Assembly: GCF_037893015.1 (NCBI RefSeq)
Contig: NC_133660.1
Span: 166,844,363-166,908,362, forward strand
Length of the DNA: 64,000 bases
From: Macrotis lagotis
Lineage: Eukaryota; Chordata; Mammalia; Peramelemorphia; Peramelidae
Reading direction: 5' to 3'
In this document: positions 1-22,634 of the stretch, piece after piece
Numbering within the stretch: the stretch's first letter is position 1
Layout of the letters: the number at the start of each line of letters is the position of its first letter
Program-made: the position numbers and the translations under genes
The notes under the pieces: generated by a model
What the model was told of the DNA's origin: nothing
The model's input: only the letters and a program-made list of their open reading frames with translations
Databases searched by the model: none

Positions 1-26
1 CTGTGATTTTAAAAATTCATGTTTGG

Positions 27-175
27 GGCTGCTAGGTGGCGCAGTGGATAGAGCACCAGCCTTGGAGTCAGGAGTACCTGAGTTCAAATTTGACCTCAAA
101 CACTTAATAATTACCTAGCTGTGTGGCCTTGGGCAAGCCACTTAACCCTATTGCCTTGCAAAAACCTAAAAAAAA
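27..175 (+). mobile_element. WSINE1-type tRNA-derived SINE
   Basis: Body with tRNA-like A box (gtggcgcagtggatagagc) and B box (gagttcaaatttgacc) and an A-rich tail. A 16-bp target duplication, aaaaattcatgtttgg, lies at 11-26 and 176-191. Confidence 0.93.
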
Positions 176-413
176 AAAAATTCATGTTTGGTCTGACGAA
201 TTGCTATAGGTTTAGAAGAACCAAACAAAACCACAAATACTGAAGTTAATTGGTAAAGTTTGAGGCAAAACAGTGTCTACACTGTTAAGAAGAGATAGTC
301 ACAAAATCTTTTTGTATAAACTATTATTCCTTGATCCACTTTAGGAGGATTTTGCTATGTAGTCAATACAAAGTTCCCTGAGGATTTGAAAAGAGGGAAT
401 CTGTCATAATTAA

Positions 414-11258
<10,845 letters not shown>

Positions 11259-11617
11259 CCTGAGATGATACATCAAAGACCCCGACACCAGTGTCCTCCT
11301 TGCTGAATTGCCAGGAAAGGAAATTCCTTTTATTTTTTTTGGACATTGATATTGATCTTAAGAAAGTTGATGATGGATGACCTTTGTACATTGGGAAAAT
11401 ATATGAAACTTTTCACTTATTTTATATCTTCAATCCACAATTTGTCATATAACTATTAAATTGTCAACATAGGTACTTGATAATGAACACATGGGAACAT
11501 TTCTTTGAGGGAAGCTAGGGGAACTCCAACTCTTCCCTGAAGTTCATCTTATGAAAGTGTAATGACTTTTTGGTCACAACCACAGAGAGTAAATAAAAAT
11601 ACCTTGGAGAAGGAACC
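11259..11617 (+). other. TXK: TXK 3' UTR
   Basis: This stretch follows the TXK stop codon, contains no repeat I recognise, and ends soon after a canonical AATAAA with a GT-rich stretch behind it. The cleavage position (about 11615-11620) is an estimate. Confidence 0.7.
11592..11597 (+). terminator. TXK: TXK poly(A) signal AATAAA
   Basis: Canonical hexamer 334 nt after the stop codon, followed about 30-45 nt later by the GT-rich stretch tgctgggtgtgag, the usual layout of a cleavage site. A 21-G homopolymer lies about 290 nt further on. Confidence 0.75.
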
Positions 11618-11889
11618 TGACCTGCTGGGTGTGAGAATTCACACAGATTACCTATTATTTCCATCTATCAAAACTTCTGCTTCTTCAAGGGGGTTTGTTG
11701 GAAAAAGAAGAAGGAAGCCACAAAAGGCAGAAGATGATTGATTCAACTTCTTATCAAGCTATAGGGAAGCCTTGACCAAGCCATCTCTACTAGCTGCAGC
11801 GTCTATACAGTTGACAATACAAATGAACTGTTTCTCTGAATATTACTTCATTTTCAGTTCTCATCAGTTTATTCCATTTAATAGGAAGC

Positions 11890-11910
11890 GGGGGGGGGGG
11901 GGGGGGGGGG
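11890..11910 (+). repeat. Poly(G) run of 21
   Basis: Uninterrupted G homopolymer about 270-290 nt beyond the TXK poly(A) site. Confidence 0.95.
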
Positions 11911-12414
11911 ATTGCTGACTGCCAATCCTGACATGTGTGGTTAATGATAGAGGAGAATGAGGACTGGGAGAAAAGAGCTTTTGTTTTTAAAAATAGAGAC
12001 TGGAGACTTCTTTATCAAAGTGAGCTGTGGTGAGAGGGGGAGAGGGGAGGGAAAAGTAAGTATATTATCATCCCTAGATCAGAGGTGTGCTGGTAAATGT
12101 TTAAATGTGTTGATTAATGTTTAACAACTGACAGGATAGGGGAAAAAATGAACTCAAGATATATTTTTATGTTTTATCTGCATTATTAACATGTTAAACA
12201 TCACGTTCTTAAATAGTCAATTAACAAATCAATAAATTAAGACCTGATATATAGTATTTGCTGGTTTCCAAGGGGTAATTGATCACTGAAAATTTAACAA
12301 TCAACTCATGTGAGACACAGGAGGTACCAGCATAGGATTGCCCTAGAGTCATAAATTCAGAGAAACATCAGAATAAAAGTGAATAAGGGCTAGAGGTCAG
12401 GGTCAAAAATGGAG

Positions 12415-12800
12415 AATCATAGGTTCCTAGACTTAGAGCTTAAAGAGACTATTGAAGATCACTTAGTTTATCGCTCTTATTTTACAAATGAGGAAACTGA
12501 AACCTAAGAAACAATAAGCAGCTAACCTATTGTGATATAATTAGTAAATTAATAAAATTGGAATTTGAACCCAGTTCCCATCATTCCAAATCCAGCCTTT
12601 TTTCCAGTTTATCACATTGTTTCAAAATAGGTTTTTCTAATCTCTCTTTCAAACATTATCAAATCTCATTTACAAGATTGCTCAGAGAGATTAATTGAAC
12701 TACCTAATGTTGCAGGACTAATAAATAAGTTAGGATTTGTGCTCAGGGCTTCCTGAGACCCTGTCCAAAGCTCTAACCACCACATTATGCTACCTCTCAA
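12415..12800 (-). repeat. Two MIR copies
   Basis: ttttacaaatgaggaaactg and gaatttgaacccagttccc (first copy); tgctcagggcttcctgag and gctctaaccaccacattatg (second copy). Confidence 0.65.
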
Positions 12801-13267
12801 GCCTTTTGTAATGTCAAGTTCCAACTGCAGCCATAATCAGATTTAGCCTAAAATGTAATCTTATCCTACTGTTCATTGCTGTGCATTTTAAAAAACATTA
12901 AATAAAGTAAGACATCTTTAAAACTGACATCCTTCAGAAAAATGCCTTCTCATTATTTTGTTCATCTATAATGGGAGTGAAAACACATTCTCAAAATTCT
13001 ATACTGAACTTTTTTTTTAAATTCCTTAGCCTGTTTAGTTAAGTTGAGTTTAATTCTTAAACTACTGGTTAAACACAGTAATTGTATTCTAGGAATTGTC
13101 AGTGTTATTGTATTTATTTCCTCATATGTGGTTTTTAATATATGAATGACAAACAATTTCTAGACCTGTTGAATTCTTTAGAAGTCCTCTATAAGGAAGA
13201 ACCATGAAAAGGGAATCTGTATAGATGAGGGTGGAGGAAGAAAGGAAACACATAATCTTATTTTATC

Positions 13268-13420
13268 CTTTTTTGTTTTGTGTTTTTGCAAGGCAATGGG
13301 GTTAAGTGACTTGTCCGAGGTCACCAAGCTAAGTATTAAGTTTCTGAGGTCATATTTGAACTCAAGTCCTCCTGACTCCAGGGCAGGTTCTCTATAAACT
13401 GCACCACCTAACTACCCCCT
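13268..13420 (-). mobile_element. WSINE1-type SINE
   Basis: tgcaaggcaatggggttaag, gacttgtccgaggtcac, ctcaagtcctcctgactcc, accacctaactaccccc. Confidence 0.88.
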
Positions 13421-13439
13421 AATCATTTTTATTCTTACA

Positions 13440-13770
13440 ACAATCTTGTAAGAGATATATTATTTTTATCACCATTTTTCATTTGGGGAAATCAAGAAAA
13501 ACAGGGGTAAAGTAACTTGCCCAGAATCACACAGTCAGTAAGTGTCTGAAATTGAATTTGAACTCAAATGTTCTTTGTTCCATGTCTAGCATTCTATTCA
13601 CTGAACCACCAAGCTATACCAGTGAACTTGTCACACCTATACCATTTTGCCTTGTGTATATGTTTCCCCTAGCAGATTGTAAGTTCCTAGAGGCCAGGGA
13701 TGTCTTGTCTGTATATTCCCTGCAACACCCTGAATCATAGAAAATAAGTGCTGAATGAATATTTCATAGT
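13440..13770. repeat. MIR (antisense) followed by L2 tail (sense)
   Basis: 13440-13620: agtaacttgcccagaatcac, attctattcactgaaccacc. 13645-13770: gattgtaagttcctagaggc, agtgctgaatgaatattt. Confidence 0.65.
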
Positions 13771-14142
13771 GCAGATGGATTCTTGAAGAACTGATAGAAT
13801 CTATGGCAATTGTCAGAGGATCTCTCTGATCAATTTTGTAAGCTTATGGGGTGGGGAGCTTATGTTTGGGACTTTGAGAGCAACTGTAGGAGATGGAGAC
13901 ACCTTGTACTGTCTCTTGGAAGATGGGTTTTCATTTCAAGGGAATCCATATAATAATAATGTGATATTCTAGGACTCACTAGAATATAGAGATATTGCCT
14001 ATTAATAGCCATAAATTTACTTCTCTTCTGAGAGGAATCTGATCCACAGAGTTGCTTGGTATGTGTCTAGAGTTTTGGACCCTGAGATCTCTAGAGAAGG
14101 AAAATCATATGATTATTAATGAACTACTGTGAATTCTCTATG

Positions 14143-14299
14143 AGGTTTGGGGGTTTTTTTTTTGCAAGGCAATGGGGTTAAGTGACTTGCTCAAGATCAC
14201 ACTGCTAGGTGATTATTAAGTGTTGGAGGCTGGATTTGAACTCAGGACTTCCTTATTCCAGGGCCAGTGCTCTATCCACTATTCTACCTAGCTGCCCCA
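14143..14299 (-). mobile_element. WSINE1-type SINE
   Basis: A full antisense copy with an exact 12-bp target duplication, gaattctctatg, at 14131-14142 and 14300-14311. Confidence 0.93.
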
Positions 14300-14415
14300 G
14301 AATTCTCTATGTGCTTTTTGCATTTGTTTATGGTCTCATGAGCTGTTTTTTCCCCTTTTTTGTATTGTGGGGAAAGGTTGTCTTCTACTAGATACATTGT
14401 TACCTTGGACATTTC

Positions 14416-14454
<39 letters not shown>
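14416..14454. repeat. (TA)n(GA)n microsatellite
   Basis: A TA run passes directly into a GA run. Confidence 0.95.
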
Positions 14455-14599
14455 TGTTTATATTCTGAGATTCCACAAAACAAAATCTTGATCAGGACAA
14501 AATAAGTCAAGGAAATACTGCTTTTTGGGGGAAGCCCCCCTCCCAATATAGAACCTAGGTGCTATAAAACCAGAACTGAGTTTTGTGGCCAAATAGAAT

Positions 14600-15020
14600 A
14601 TATGGAATAACTAGCATCATAGAATCTTGATGTTTGAAGGCTTCTTGAAGATACTTTAACCCAACTAACATGAATCTGAATTTATATGACCTGGGTTCAA
14701 ATCCTGTTTCTGATGGTTACCTGTATGACTTTGGTTAGGTCACTTAACATCTCTGGGCCTCTTCTTCATTTGCCAGAAAAGGAGACTGAATTAGCCTCTG
14801 AAGCTCTTTCCAGATCTATATTGAAGACCCTATAATCAGACACCCTGCCCCCATTTTACCAAAGAGATCCAGAGAGGTGAGAAATATCTTACCTCAGGTC
14901 ACAGAGCAAGTTAGAAACAGCTACAATTTTTGTAGGAGTATTGGGTAGAAGAATACAGAGGTCTATAGAGGCAATATGCTTGCCCAGACTTTCATAGGAG
15001 AATAGGAATTTGAATCCAGG
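14600..15020. repeat. MIR fragments
   Basis: gacctgggttcaaatcctg, ggttaggtcacttaacatc and cagagaggtgagaaatatc with acctcaggtcacagagca. Two or three overlapping pieces. Confidence 0.6.
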
Positions 15021-15651
15021 TACTCTGATCTCAAATTCATATTTCTTTCCAGTAGATTACTTCCCAATCTTGGAGATCTGGCCTATTAACTGCCAATCTG
15101 CTGCTGTCTCCCCATATGCCACATTGACTTCCAGTGAAAAAATTCTTAACTTCAGAGAATTAAAGGCAAAGTGACATTCTCCATCTAAAAAAGACAATAT
15201 ATTCTTCTTTACTACATGCTAGGCCCTGGACAAATTCTATTAAAGCAGCTGAGAAAGGGAAGTAATCTCTTAATAATAACAATAACTCACATTTGAATAG
15301 TATCTTGTGACAACAAAAACACTTTGGTATGTTTTTCATTTGAACTTTACCACAATCACTGGGGAAAATTTCTGTTTTTAAAATGAGGGCTTGAGGAAAA
15401 ATTGTCCTCTGCAGTCTGAACCCAAACACCTGCAGGGAAGGGTAAGTTTCCCAGAGGAAAAAAAAAAGGATCAAATACTGGTAAAGACAGTAACAACCCT
15501 GAAGAAAATGAAGATACCCCAAAAGACAGACACAAAAGAGATGTGGAGATGTCAAGGGAATTGGGTAAATTTTGGATAACTTTTATGTTTTTGATCTTTT
15601 TTTTAGCTGGAAATATACTTTGTGAAGTTTTATGAAAATGTACAATTTTGA

Positions 15652-15800
15652 GCAGCTAGGTGGCATAGTGAATAAAGCACGGGCCCTGCAGTCAGGAGTA
15701 CCTGGGTTCAAATCTGGTCTCAGACACTTAATAATTACCTAGCTGTGTGGCCTTGGGCAAGCCACTTAACCCCGTTTGCCTTGCAAAAACCTAAAAAAAA
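15652..15800 (+). mobile_element. WSINE1-type SINE
   Basis: gcagctaggtggcatagtg, agtacctgggttcaaatctg, taattacctagctgtgtggc. Target duplication around aattttg. Confidence 0.9.
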
Positions 15801-15830
15801 AATTTTGTCATATTATTATTGTTTGGTGCA

Positions 15831-15975
15831 GCTAGGTAGCACAGTGGATAGAGCACTGGCCCTGAGCCAGGAGGATCTGAGTTCATATTCAGCCTCAGAC
15901 ACTTAATAATTACCTAGCTGTGTGGCCTTGGGCAAATCACTTTACCCCCATTGCCTTGCCAAAAAAACAAAAAAG
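15831..15975 (+). mobile_element. WSINE1-type SINE
   Basis: gcagctaggtagcacagtgg, gcactggccctgagccagg and an A-rich tail, only about 30 bp after the previous SINE. Target duplication around tattattg. Confidence 0.9.
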
Positions 15976-16056
15976 AAAACCCCAAAAATTTATTATTGGG
16001 AAGGTTTTAAAAATACATTTTAAAAGAATTTCATAACAGGGATAAAAAAAGATTTT

Positions 16057-16197
16057 CCTTTTTTTGGCTTTTTGCAAGGAAATGGGGTAAGTGATTTACA
16101 CAGCTAGATAATTGTTAGGTGTCTGAGTTGAGATTTGAACTCAGGTCCTCCTGACTCCAGGGCCAGTGCTCTGTCTACTACACCATCTAACTGTCCC
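16057..16197 (-). mobile_element. WSINE1-type SINE, decayed
   Basis: ctttttgcaaggaaatggg, aactcaggtcctcctgactc, ccatctaactgtccctc. A short deletion lies near acacagctag. Confidence 0.85.
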
Positions 16198-16199
16198 TC

Positions 16200-16500
16200 T
16201 TTTTTTTTTAAAAGACTAACATCTTTTATTTTAACATCTCCCAATATATCTCTCTCCCCTCTATAACCATCCCTTTTAATAAAAAATTTAAAAGAAAAAA
16301 GTTTACCACAACTAACCAAAATATTTGCAGTCTGATAGCTAATGCAGTATTCCTTAGTCATAAATTCCCTCCTTTTCAAAAAAGAGAGGAAAGTTCATAC
16401 TTAAATCTTTTTTTTCTAGGCCAAACTTGGTCATTATAATTATATGGTATTCAGTTTTAATTTTTATTGGTTTTGTTGTAGTTGTGTATATATATTTTTA
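16200..16500 (-). mobile_element. Probable L1 3'-end fragment
   Basis: T-rich left end followed by atcttttattttaacatctc and a 3'-UTR-like AT-rich stretch. The family is assigned by resemblance to marsupial L1 tails. Confidence 0.4.
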
Positions 16501-16704
16501 AAATGACAAAAAAACTCAAGCATTTTAAAATCCATTTTTATAAGATTATGGTTATATTTAGTCAAAAGTTCACAACTACATTATTTATCTGATAGTATCA
16601 ATTTAAACAGATTAAAGAATAAAAGTGTTTACTACTGGTGGGGAAGAACAAACTGCAACATTAATAACAGGAAAGTTTACCATCAAAGAAACATACACAG
16701 GGAA

Positions 16705-16960
16705 GGGAATGGGCATTTATTAAACACCTACTGCATATCAGGCATTGTGTTTACAAGTATCTTTACCAATATCTCAGTTGGTGCTCACAACCCTGGAAGA
16801 TAAGTGCTCTCATTTTATTGTTGAGGAAACTGAGGGCAATCATATGTCAAATGACTTGCCTCCAGGATCACACAGCTAATAAATATGAGATCACATCTCA
16901 ACTATAGCCTCTATAATTCTATTCTCAGTGTTCTATCCACTGCTCTACCTGGTTGTCTTG
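16705..16960 (-). repeat. MIR
   Basis: catttattaaacacctactg, tgttgaggaaactgagggc, ggatcacacagctaataaat, gttctatccactgctctacc. Confidence 0.8.
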
Positions 16961-17368
16961 TTCTGTTGAGAAGAGATGACTTGCTTACAGGGTCAGAGTA
17001 AGGGAAATTGATGGATAGCTACAAGAATTCCATTAAGAATGATGAATGAAATTTTGGGGTAATTAATAATCAATTTATTAATTATGACTACAGATAATTA
17101 ATAAATCAAGCTTCCCACCCCCAAAACCCATATTTAAATACCCTTGGAAGAGAGGGTGTTCCTGTCATTCAGAGAATAGATATTATTATGAGAGGTGGGC
17201 TTATTTTGATGAGGGACTGATCAATTTACATTTAAAAAAAGAGACTTATCTCCACCCAGACTATACCTGCTCTTCGCCAGTTTAGACAGTAGAATCTACC
17301 TTGACCTAGATCATTTATGTAGTTGAAAAATGGACCTGAATTCATCCAGATTAGAATCTCTTTACCCT

Positions 17369-17512
17369 TTTTTTTAACAAGGGTAATGGGGTTAAGTGAC
17401 TTGTCCAAGGTCACATAGCTAGTTAGTGTCAAGTACTGAGGCTGGACTTGAACTCAGGTCTTGTTGACTTCAGGGCCAGTGCTCTATCCACTAAGCCACC
17501 TAGCTGCCCCCT
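17369..17512 (-). mobile_element. WSINE1-type SINE
   Basis: Antisense copy: gggtaatggggttaagtgac, tggacttgaactcaggtctt, ccactaagccacctagctgc. Confidence 0.88.
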
Positions 17513-18070
17513 CTTTATCCTTTAATCAGAATTAAGTTTTCCCAGTTTGATGTGGATCCTGCCCAAGATTGAGGAGAATCCAATCTCATCATCAGCCTTG
17601 TTCTTTAGAGGCTGGACTATAGGAAAAATAAAAGGAAGAAACCCTAGATCTCCCCTTCAACCCCCACATCAGCAATTGGTTATTAATATTTCTTTCATAA
17701 GGAAACTCCTTCAAGATATTTGGTGGACCCAATTCATGGGAAGGAAATACCCACATTGAAATTAAAAAATTATTAGTGTAGCCAGCTAAAATGCATTTGT
17801 TAAAGATGTAATTTCTCTCACAGAAGTTTGTACAATACAGACATAGCAATACACAAATTATAATTGATATTCCTAATCAAGCAATTAATTTTCAAAATAA
17901 GGCCTTCTGCAAATTAAAGACAAAATGCTACTAAAAAATTTAATTACAGCCAACTCTTAGAGTGTGGTAGCTATGGTGGAGGAACAATTTTCATTGTTTA
18001 AAATACAAAAATTGTCTTCTCAGAGCATCAGTTTACCTTTCCTTCCTTTAAATCAAAAGTGAGTGATAGT

Positions 18071-18489
18071 TGTTATAAATGTCTCATAAATACTTAGTTC
18101 AGAGTGATTAAAATGGCTTTTATTAAGACATCTTAATAAAAGAACCACCTCTCTCTAAAGAAAAGAGGGGCACCAAATTCCAAAAATGCTAGGTTTTATA
18201 TGATAGATTTATACTTCCCCCTTTGGACCAATCCTTGGTGGGAGTCATAATCTAATTGTTACATTTTCCCCATTTTCCCCACCCTCTCATTATACTTATG
18301 AGCATGGGGAAGCAACAGTAATCTCTTAGAGTAAGCACTTGCAAAGACCCTAGTTTAACTCAGAACTAGGTGGGGCAGACTTGATCTAATCTCAGGTTTT
18401 GATCAGGTTGAGGCTAAGTCTTTTGTTTTATACTCATATACCTGCCCATAAGCATGCAGGCAGAACCCAGTCTGTAAGATAAACTAACA
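18071..18489 (-). mobile_element. Probable solo or 3' LTR of an endogenous retrovirus (fossil)
   Basis: A 419-bp block with TGTT...AACA ends. On the - strand it shows an ATATAAAA TATA-like box, then AATAAA closer to the 3' end, the order expected in an LTR. A polypurine stretch (gaagggagat, 18490-18499) abuts its 5' edge, as a polypurine tract precedes a 3' LTR. The family is not recognised (class III or II-like). No gag/pol/env-like sequence is seen beside it; it is an old remnant. Confidence 0.45.
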
Positions 18490-18539
18490 ATCTCCCTTCA
18501 CATTCTTGTGGAAGCCAACAACCCATATTCCTCACTATA

Positions 18540-19310
18540 GTTTCTTTTTTAAGATTTTATTTATTTTGAGTTTTACAATTTTTCCCCTAATCTTACTTCC
18601 CTCCCCCCGTCCCCCACAGAAGGCAGTTTGCCAGTCTACATTGTTTCCATGGTATACATTGATCCAAATTGAATGTGATGATAGAGAAATCATATCCTTA
18701 AGGAAAAAAATATAAAATATAAGAGATAACAAGATCAGACAATAAGATGTCAGTTTTTTTTTTCTAAATTAAAGTTAATAGTCCTTGGTTTTTGTTCAAA
18801 TCCCACAGTTCTTTCTCTGGATGATATTCTCCAGTGCGGACAGCCCCAGATTGTCCCTGATTGTTGCACTGATGGAATGAGCAGATCCATCAGGGTTGAT
18901 CATTGCCCCCATGTTGCTGTTAGGGTGTACAGTGTTTTTTTGGTTCTTCTCATCTCACTCAGCATCAGTTCATGTAAATCCCTCCAGGCTTCCCTGAATT
19001 CCCATCCCTCCTGGTTTCTAATAGAACAATAGTGTTCCATGACATACATATACTACAGTTTGCTAAGCCATTCCCCAAATGAAGGCCATTTACTTGATTT
19101 CCAATTCTTTGCCACCACAAACAGGGCTGCTATGAATATTTTTGTACAAATTATGCTTCTATCCTTTTTTCATCATCTCTTTAGGGTATAGATCCAGTAG
19201 TGGTATTATTGGATCAAAGGATATGCACATTTTCCTTGCTCTTTGGGCGTAGTTCCAAAATTCTCTCCAGAAAGGTTGGATGAGTTCACAGCTCCACCAA
19301 CAATGTAATA
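18540..19310 (-). mobile_element. 5'-truncated L1, antisense
   Basis: 3' UTR and ORF2 C-terminal part read in reverse (tttccaattctttgccacca = ORF2 region encoding VAKNWK). Target duplication ctcactata(g) at 18531-18540 and 19311-19320. Confidence 0.9.
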
Positions 19311-19321
19311 CTCACTATAGT

Positions 19322-19483
19322 GTTTTTTTTTTTATTTTTAGGTTTTTGCAAGGCAATGGGGCTAAGTGGCTTGCCCAAGGCCACACAGCTAGGTAATTAT
19401 TAAGTGTCTGAGGTCAGATTTGAACTCAGGTACTCCTGACTCCAGGGCCGGTGCTCTATCCACTGCGCTACCTAGCCGCCGCC
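19322..19483 (-). mobile_element. WSINE1-type SINE
   Basis: A full antisense copy inserted at the right-hand duplication of the preceding L1. ctcactata follows again at 19484-19492. Confidence 0.92.
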
Positions 19484-19567
19484 CTCACTATAATTTTAAC
19501 AGGGATGTCCTTCTAACCATTTTCCTCTCCTTTATAAAAAGAGCTACTGCTGAGCTCTAATGACATC

Positions 19568-19570
<3 letters not shown>

Positions 19571-19608
<38 letters not shown>
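19571..19608. repeat. (TA)n microsatellite
   Basis: About 19 TA units. Confidence 0.95.
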
Positions 19609-19610
<2 letters not shown>

Positions 19611-19869
19611 GTGGATTTTTAATATCTTTGCCAACACAAATGTTTAGTATTTTGGGAATTTTGTTTTATATTTACATATCTAGAAAGATGATTTATTCAG
19701 GACTCCTTTGCGATGTATTTCTGTTCATACTACAAGATGTTACCAATTTTTCTTTGCTGGTGACTCTCCTAGTAGTTTCCCAGTCCATGATCACTTCTTC
19801 CTATGACTTTAACTCGATGGAACTTTAGAAAGATTTAAGTGTTTCAAAAATGCTTTTTAACCACATATC

Positions 19870-20090
19870 TGCCAGTCATATAAATAGCATTCTAAAAGTT
19901 CACAAAGTAGTTTCCTTTCAATAATTCTGTGTGGTTGATAGTCAAGCAGTATCATTTCTGATTTATAAGTGAGGAACAGTGAGGCAGAGACTGACTTATT
20001 CTATAAACATACAGCTAATACATACCCATTAGGGATAAAATTCAAACCCCAACTCTTGACTCAAAATCCCACTTTCTTCTAAAATTAACT
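19870..20090 (-). repeat. MIR
   Basis: Degenerate antisense MIR: tgatttataagtgagga, acagctaatacatacccatt, actcaaaatcccactttctt. Confidence 0.5.
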
Positions 20091-20889
20091 TTGTCACTTA
20101 AACTTGAAAAGTTTCCATCTAACTACTTGAGTTTTGTTGTTTTGGACGTGTGATTTAATTGGTATAAGGAGCTACTAAAGAAACTTCCTCTACCAATGGA
20201 GATTGACAACTGCTCTGTAGCTTTTGGTCTGAGAATTGGTAGGAAATAAAGAGAGGGTAAATAAATAGCGAGTGGGGCAGAGGTGAGATATCTTGATACT
20301 GTGGCTAACTTTCTATCTACTTCACCATCTGATTCTTTTCATTCAATTCACATACATTATATTTACTTCACCCCAAGCTCTTTGAGTTACTTTAAAAAAA
20401 AAAAAGGCTCAGGACCTACCTAGCATAATACTTGATGTTTCATTGGCAAACTTAGTAATACTTTGAATGAATGAATGCATAAATGAATGATGTTAGAGCA
20501 CCAATGAAACTGGGAGGAAATGGGCCATTCCAGAGAAGGGGCTAGGTGTACAACTAGTTGAAGTATTTACAGATATTTGTGAAATTTGTGAAAATGTGTA
20601 AATGAAATTTGTGAACTTAGTTTTCCCCTTCACCCTCCATAATAAAAGAGCCTACTCTTATTCTTTGTATCAAACGAAGTATAAATTTTGATCTGGTTTA
20701 ACCGGTTCCTTAGGAAAGCCTTTTTATCTTCCTTTATGCCTCAGGCAAACCTTCAATCATTAGGCACCTTCCCCATATGAATCAGAAGGGAACAAGAAGA
20801 ACATCTTTGTTTTGAGGGAGTCTGCTTTGTTTTGCTTTGAGCTTGAAAAAACTGCATGGGGTTTGTTTTTTTCTCTAGGTCTTGGGTTT

Positions 20890-21035
20890 TCTACCACACA
20901 AAGACTTGGAGAGTTGGAAGGGCTCTCAGAAATCATCCAGGCCCAAGTTTCTCATTTTACATATAAGGAGACTCTCAAGTTAAGTGACTTGCCTAACATC
21001 ACACAGCTTTTCGGCTAGGATTAGAAGCCATGCCT
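20890..21035 (-). repeat. MIR
   Basis: ttggagagttggaagggctc, tctcattttacatataagg, aagtgacttgcctaacatca. Confidence 0.7.
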
Positions 21036-21939
21036 TCTTTCACAGTCTGGACTGGGCCTATTTTGGATGTCAAGCTCTCTCCTAAGAATTTAGCTATGGG
21101 ATTTCTGCTCCCTCTCTTTATGATATGAAGAAAGGATTGAACGAGAGATTTGCTTATATTGAGAGATCATATCAAAAAGAAAAAGTTTATTTTTCAAACT
21201 AAGTAAAATGCTTTGTATTCATAGTGTGTTCTTTCCCTCTTTCTAAGAACATTTAGGACCCATAAAATCAGAGAAGTGTAATGGCAAACAGAATATCAAC
21301 CTAATTTTGCCCACAAAAATTTCTTCTCTTCCTTCCAAGAGTTACCTGATCTTAAGATTTCTGGATCAAAGACAAAGAAAATAGATTGACATTCATATAT
21401 CCTTTCATTTAAAACTCTCAGTAATACAATGTGGTGATAATTAAAAAATAGCAAAGAGACAGAGACATCCAATAACTTCCTTTTGGTGTTCCAGGGCAGG
21501 GTGTTTATTTTGTATAGGACAAGAATTAGTTTTCCCGAGTTTTCATTCAAATGTGGTCAAAAGGTCATGATTAACATAATGTAACAGATCTTTAGGATTC
21601 CAGGAAAGACTTCTTCCACAGATGTCAATCATCTCTGACAGTTGTCATCTCTGCTCTGAAAGTCAGAAATGAGGAAGTATATTGTACCAAGGGGAATTTT
21701 CTCACTTTTATGGATGGAGATAGAAGATAGAAGTTACAATTGAGGAATAATGTTGCTCAGTGGCTCCTCTCTTTATCAGGTACAGAAACACAGAACCATA
21801 AGATATTAATTCCAGACTTCCCCAGTTCCATTTATGAAGTCTTTTGGGTTCTGATAGAATTTTCATCCCTGGAAATCATACCATATTTACTGCTACTAGA
21901 TCCTTTAATCCACTGCCCGTTTTCTATTTCAAGTGCCTT

Positions 21940-22460
21940 CTTTCAAGTCTATCTTTCCTTAGACTATTGTTAGACATTTTAACTAACTTCTCCTATGTAG
22001 ATTCTCTCCCCTCTCCTAATTCATCATTCACATCTCTATCAGAACTGTCATAATGTACAGATCTTACTATGCCTCTTTTCTAATAAAAAACTTTCAGGGA
22101 TTCTCCAGTACCTACTGCATAAAATCCAAGTCCTATTTCCTAGAATTTTAGGTCTTTCAAGACCTGATCCCACCTTTTTCTTTCTAATTTTATTTTACAT
22201 GTTTCCTAGGTCAACCAATCGAAGTTATTTGCTTGAATCTGAGCATGTATCTCCCTTTCTGACCTCTTTTTGCTCCTGCAATTCTCAATAATCTAGAGTC
22301 TGTGTTCCCCTTAAGATCTCTCCATAGCATCACACATTCCCTCTCACATCTTTCTAGTCTCCAAGAATAAAGTTCCTCTTCTCTTAGCTTTGGAGATTAT
22401 TTCTCTGATCTTCCTATTATACCTTCCCTCATTCAACAAACCATAGACTTGGACCTAGAA
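21940..22460. repeat. L2/CR1-type LINE-derived sequence
   Basis: Text such as cttactatgcctcttttc, tgcataaaatccaagtcc and tcaagacctgatcccacc resembles the L2-like unit 'ataaagtccaaactcc...ctggcccc' from memory. Strand not assigned. Confidence 0.4.
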
Positions 22461-22469
22461 TAGATCCTA

Positions 22470-22630
22470 TGAATCATCTAGCCTAAAGGGTCTTAACTTG
22501 AGATCTTTTAATCCCCAAAGGGTCAACAGATAAATTTCAGTAAGGTCCATGAACTTGGAAGGGAAAAAATTACATCCTTATTTTCAGTAACTTCTAATTG
22601 AAATGTAGCATTTCCTTCAATTTTTAAAGT
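22470..22630. repeat. Old DNA-transposon-like repeat, family not known
   Basis: ggtccatgaacttggaaggg with aaaaaattacatccttatt and aattgaaatgtagcatttcc is text I recognise as an old mammalian interspersed repeat, but I cannot name it safely. Confidence 0.35.
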
Positions 22631-22634
22631 GGAC

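Noticed and set aside
12080-12330. Possible hAT-like element (cagaggtgtgctggtaaatg start)
   Set aside because: The opening looks like a known MER end, but I could find no matching inverted end or target duplication.
15160-15555. 131-codon open frame on the - strand
   Set aside because: The composition looks random (Cys/Leu/Phe-rich). It overlaps another open frame on the opposite strand, no splice or family signal is visible, and it lies in repeat-bearing intergenic DNA.
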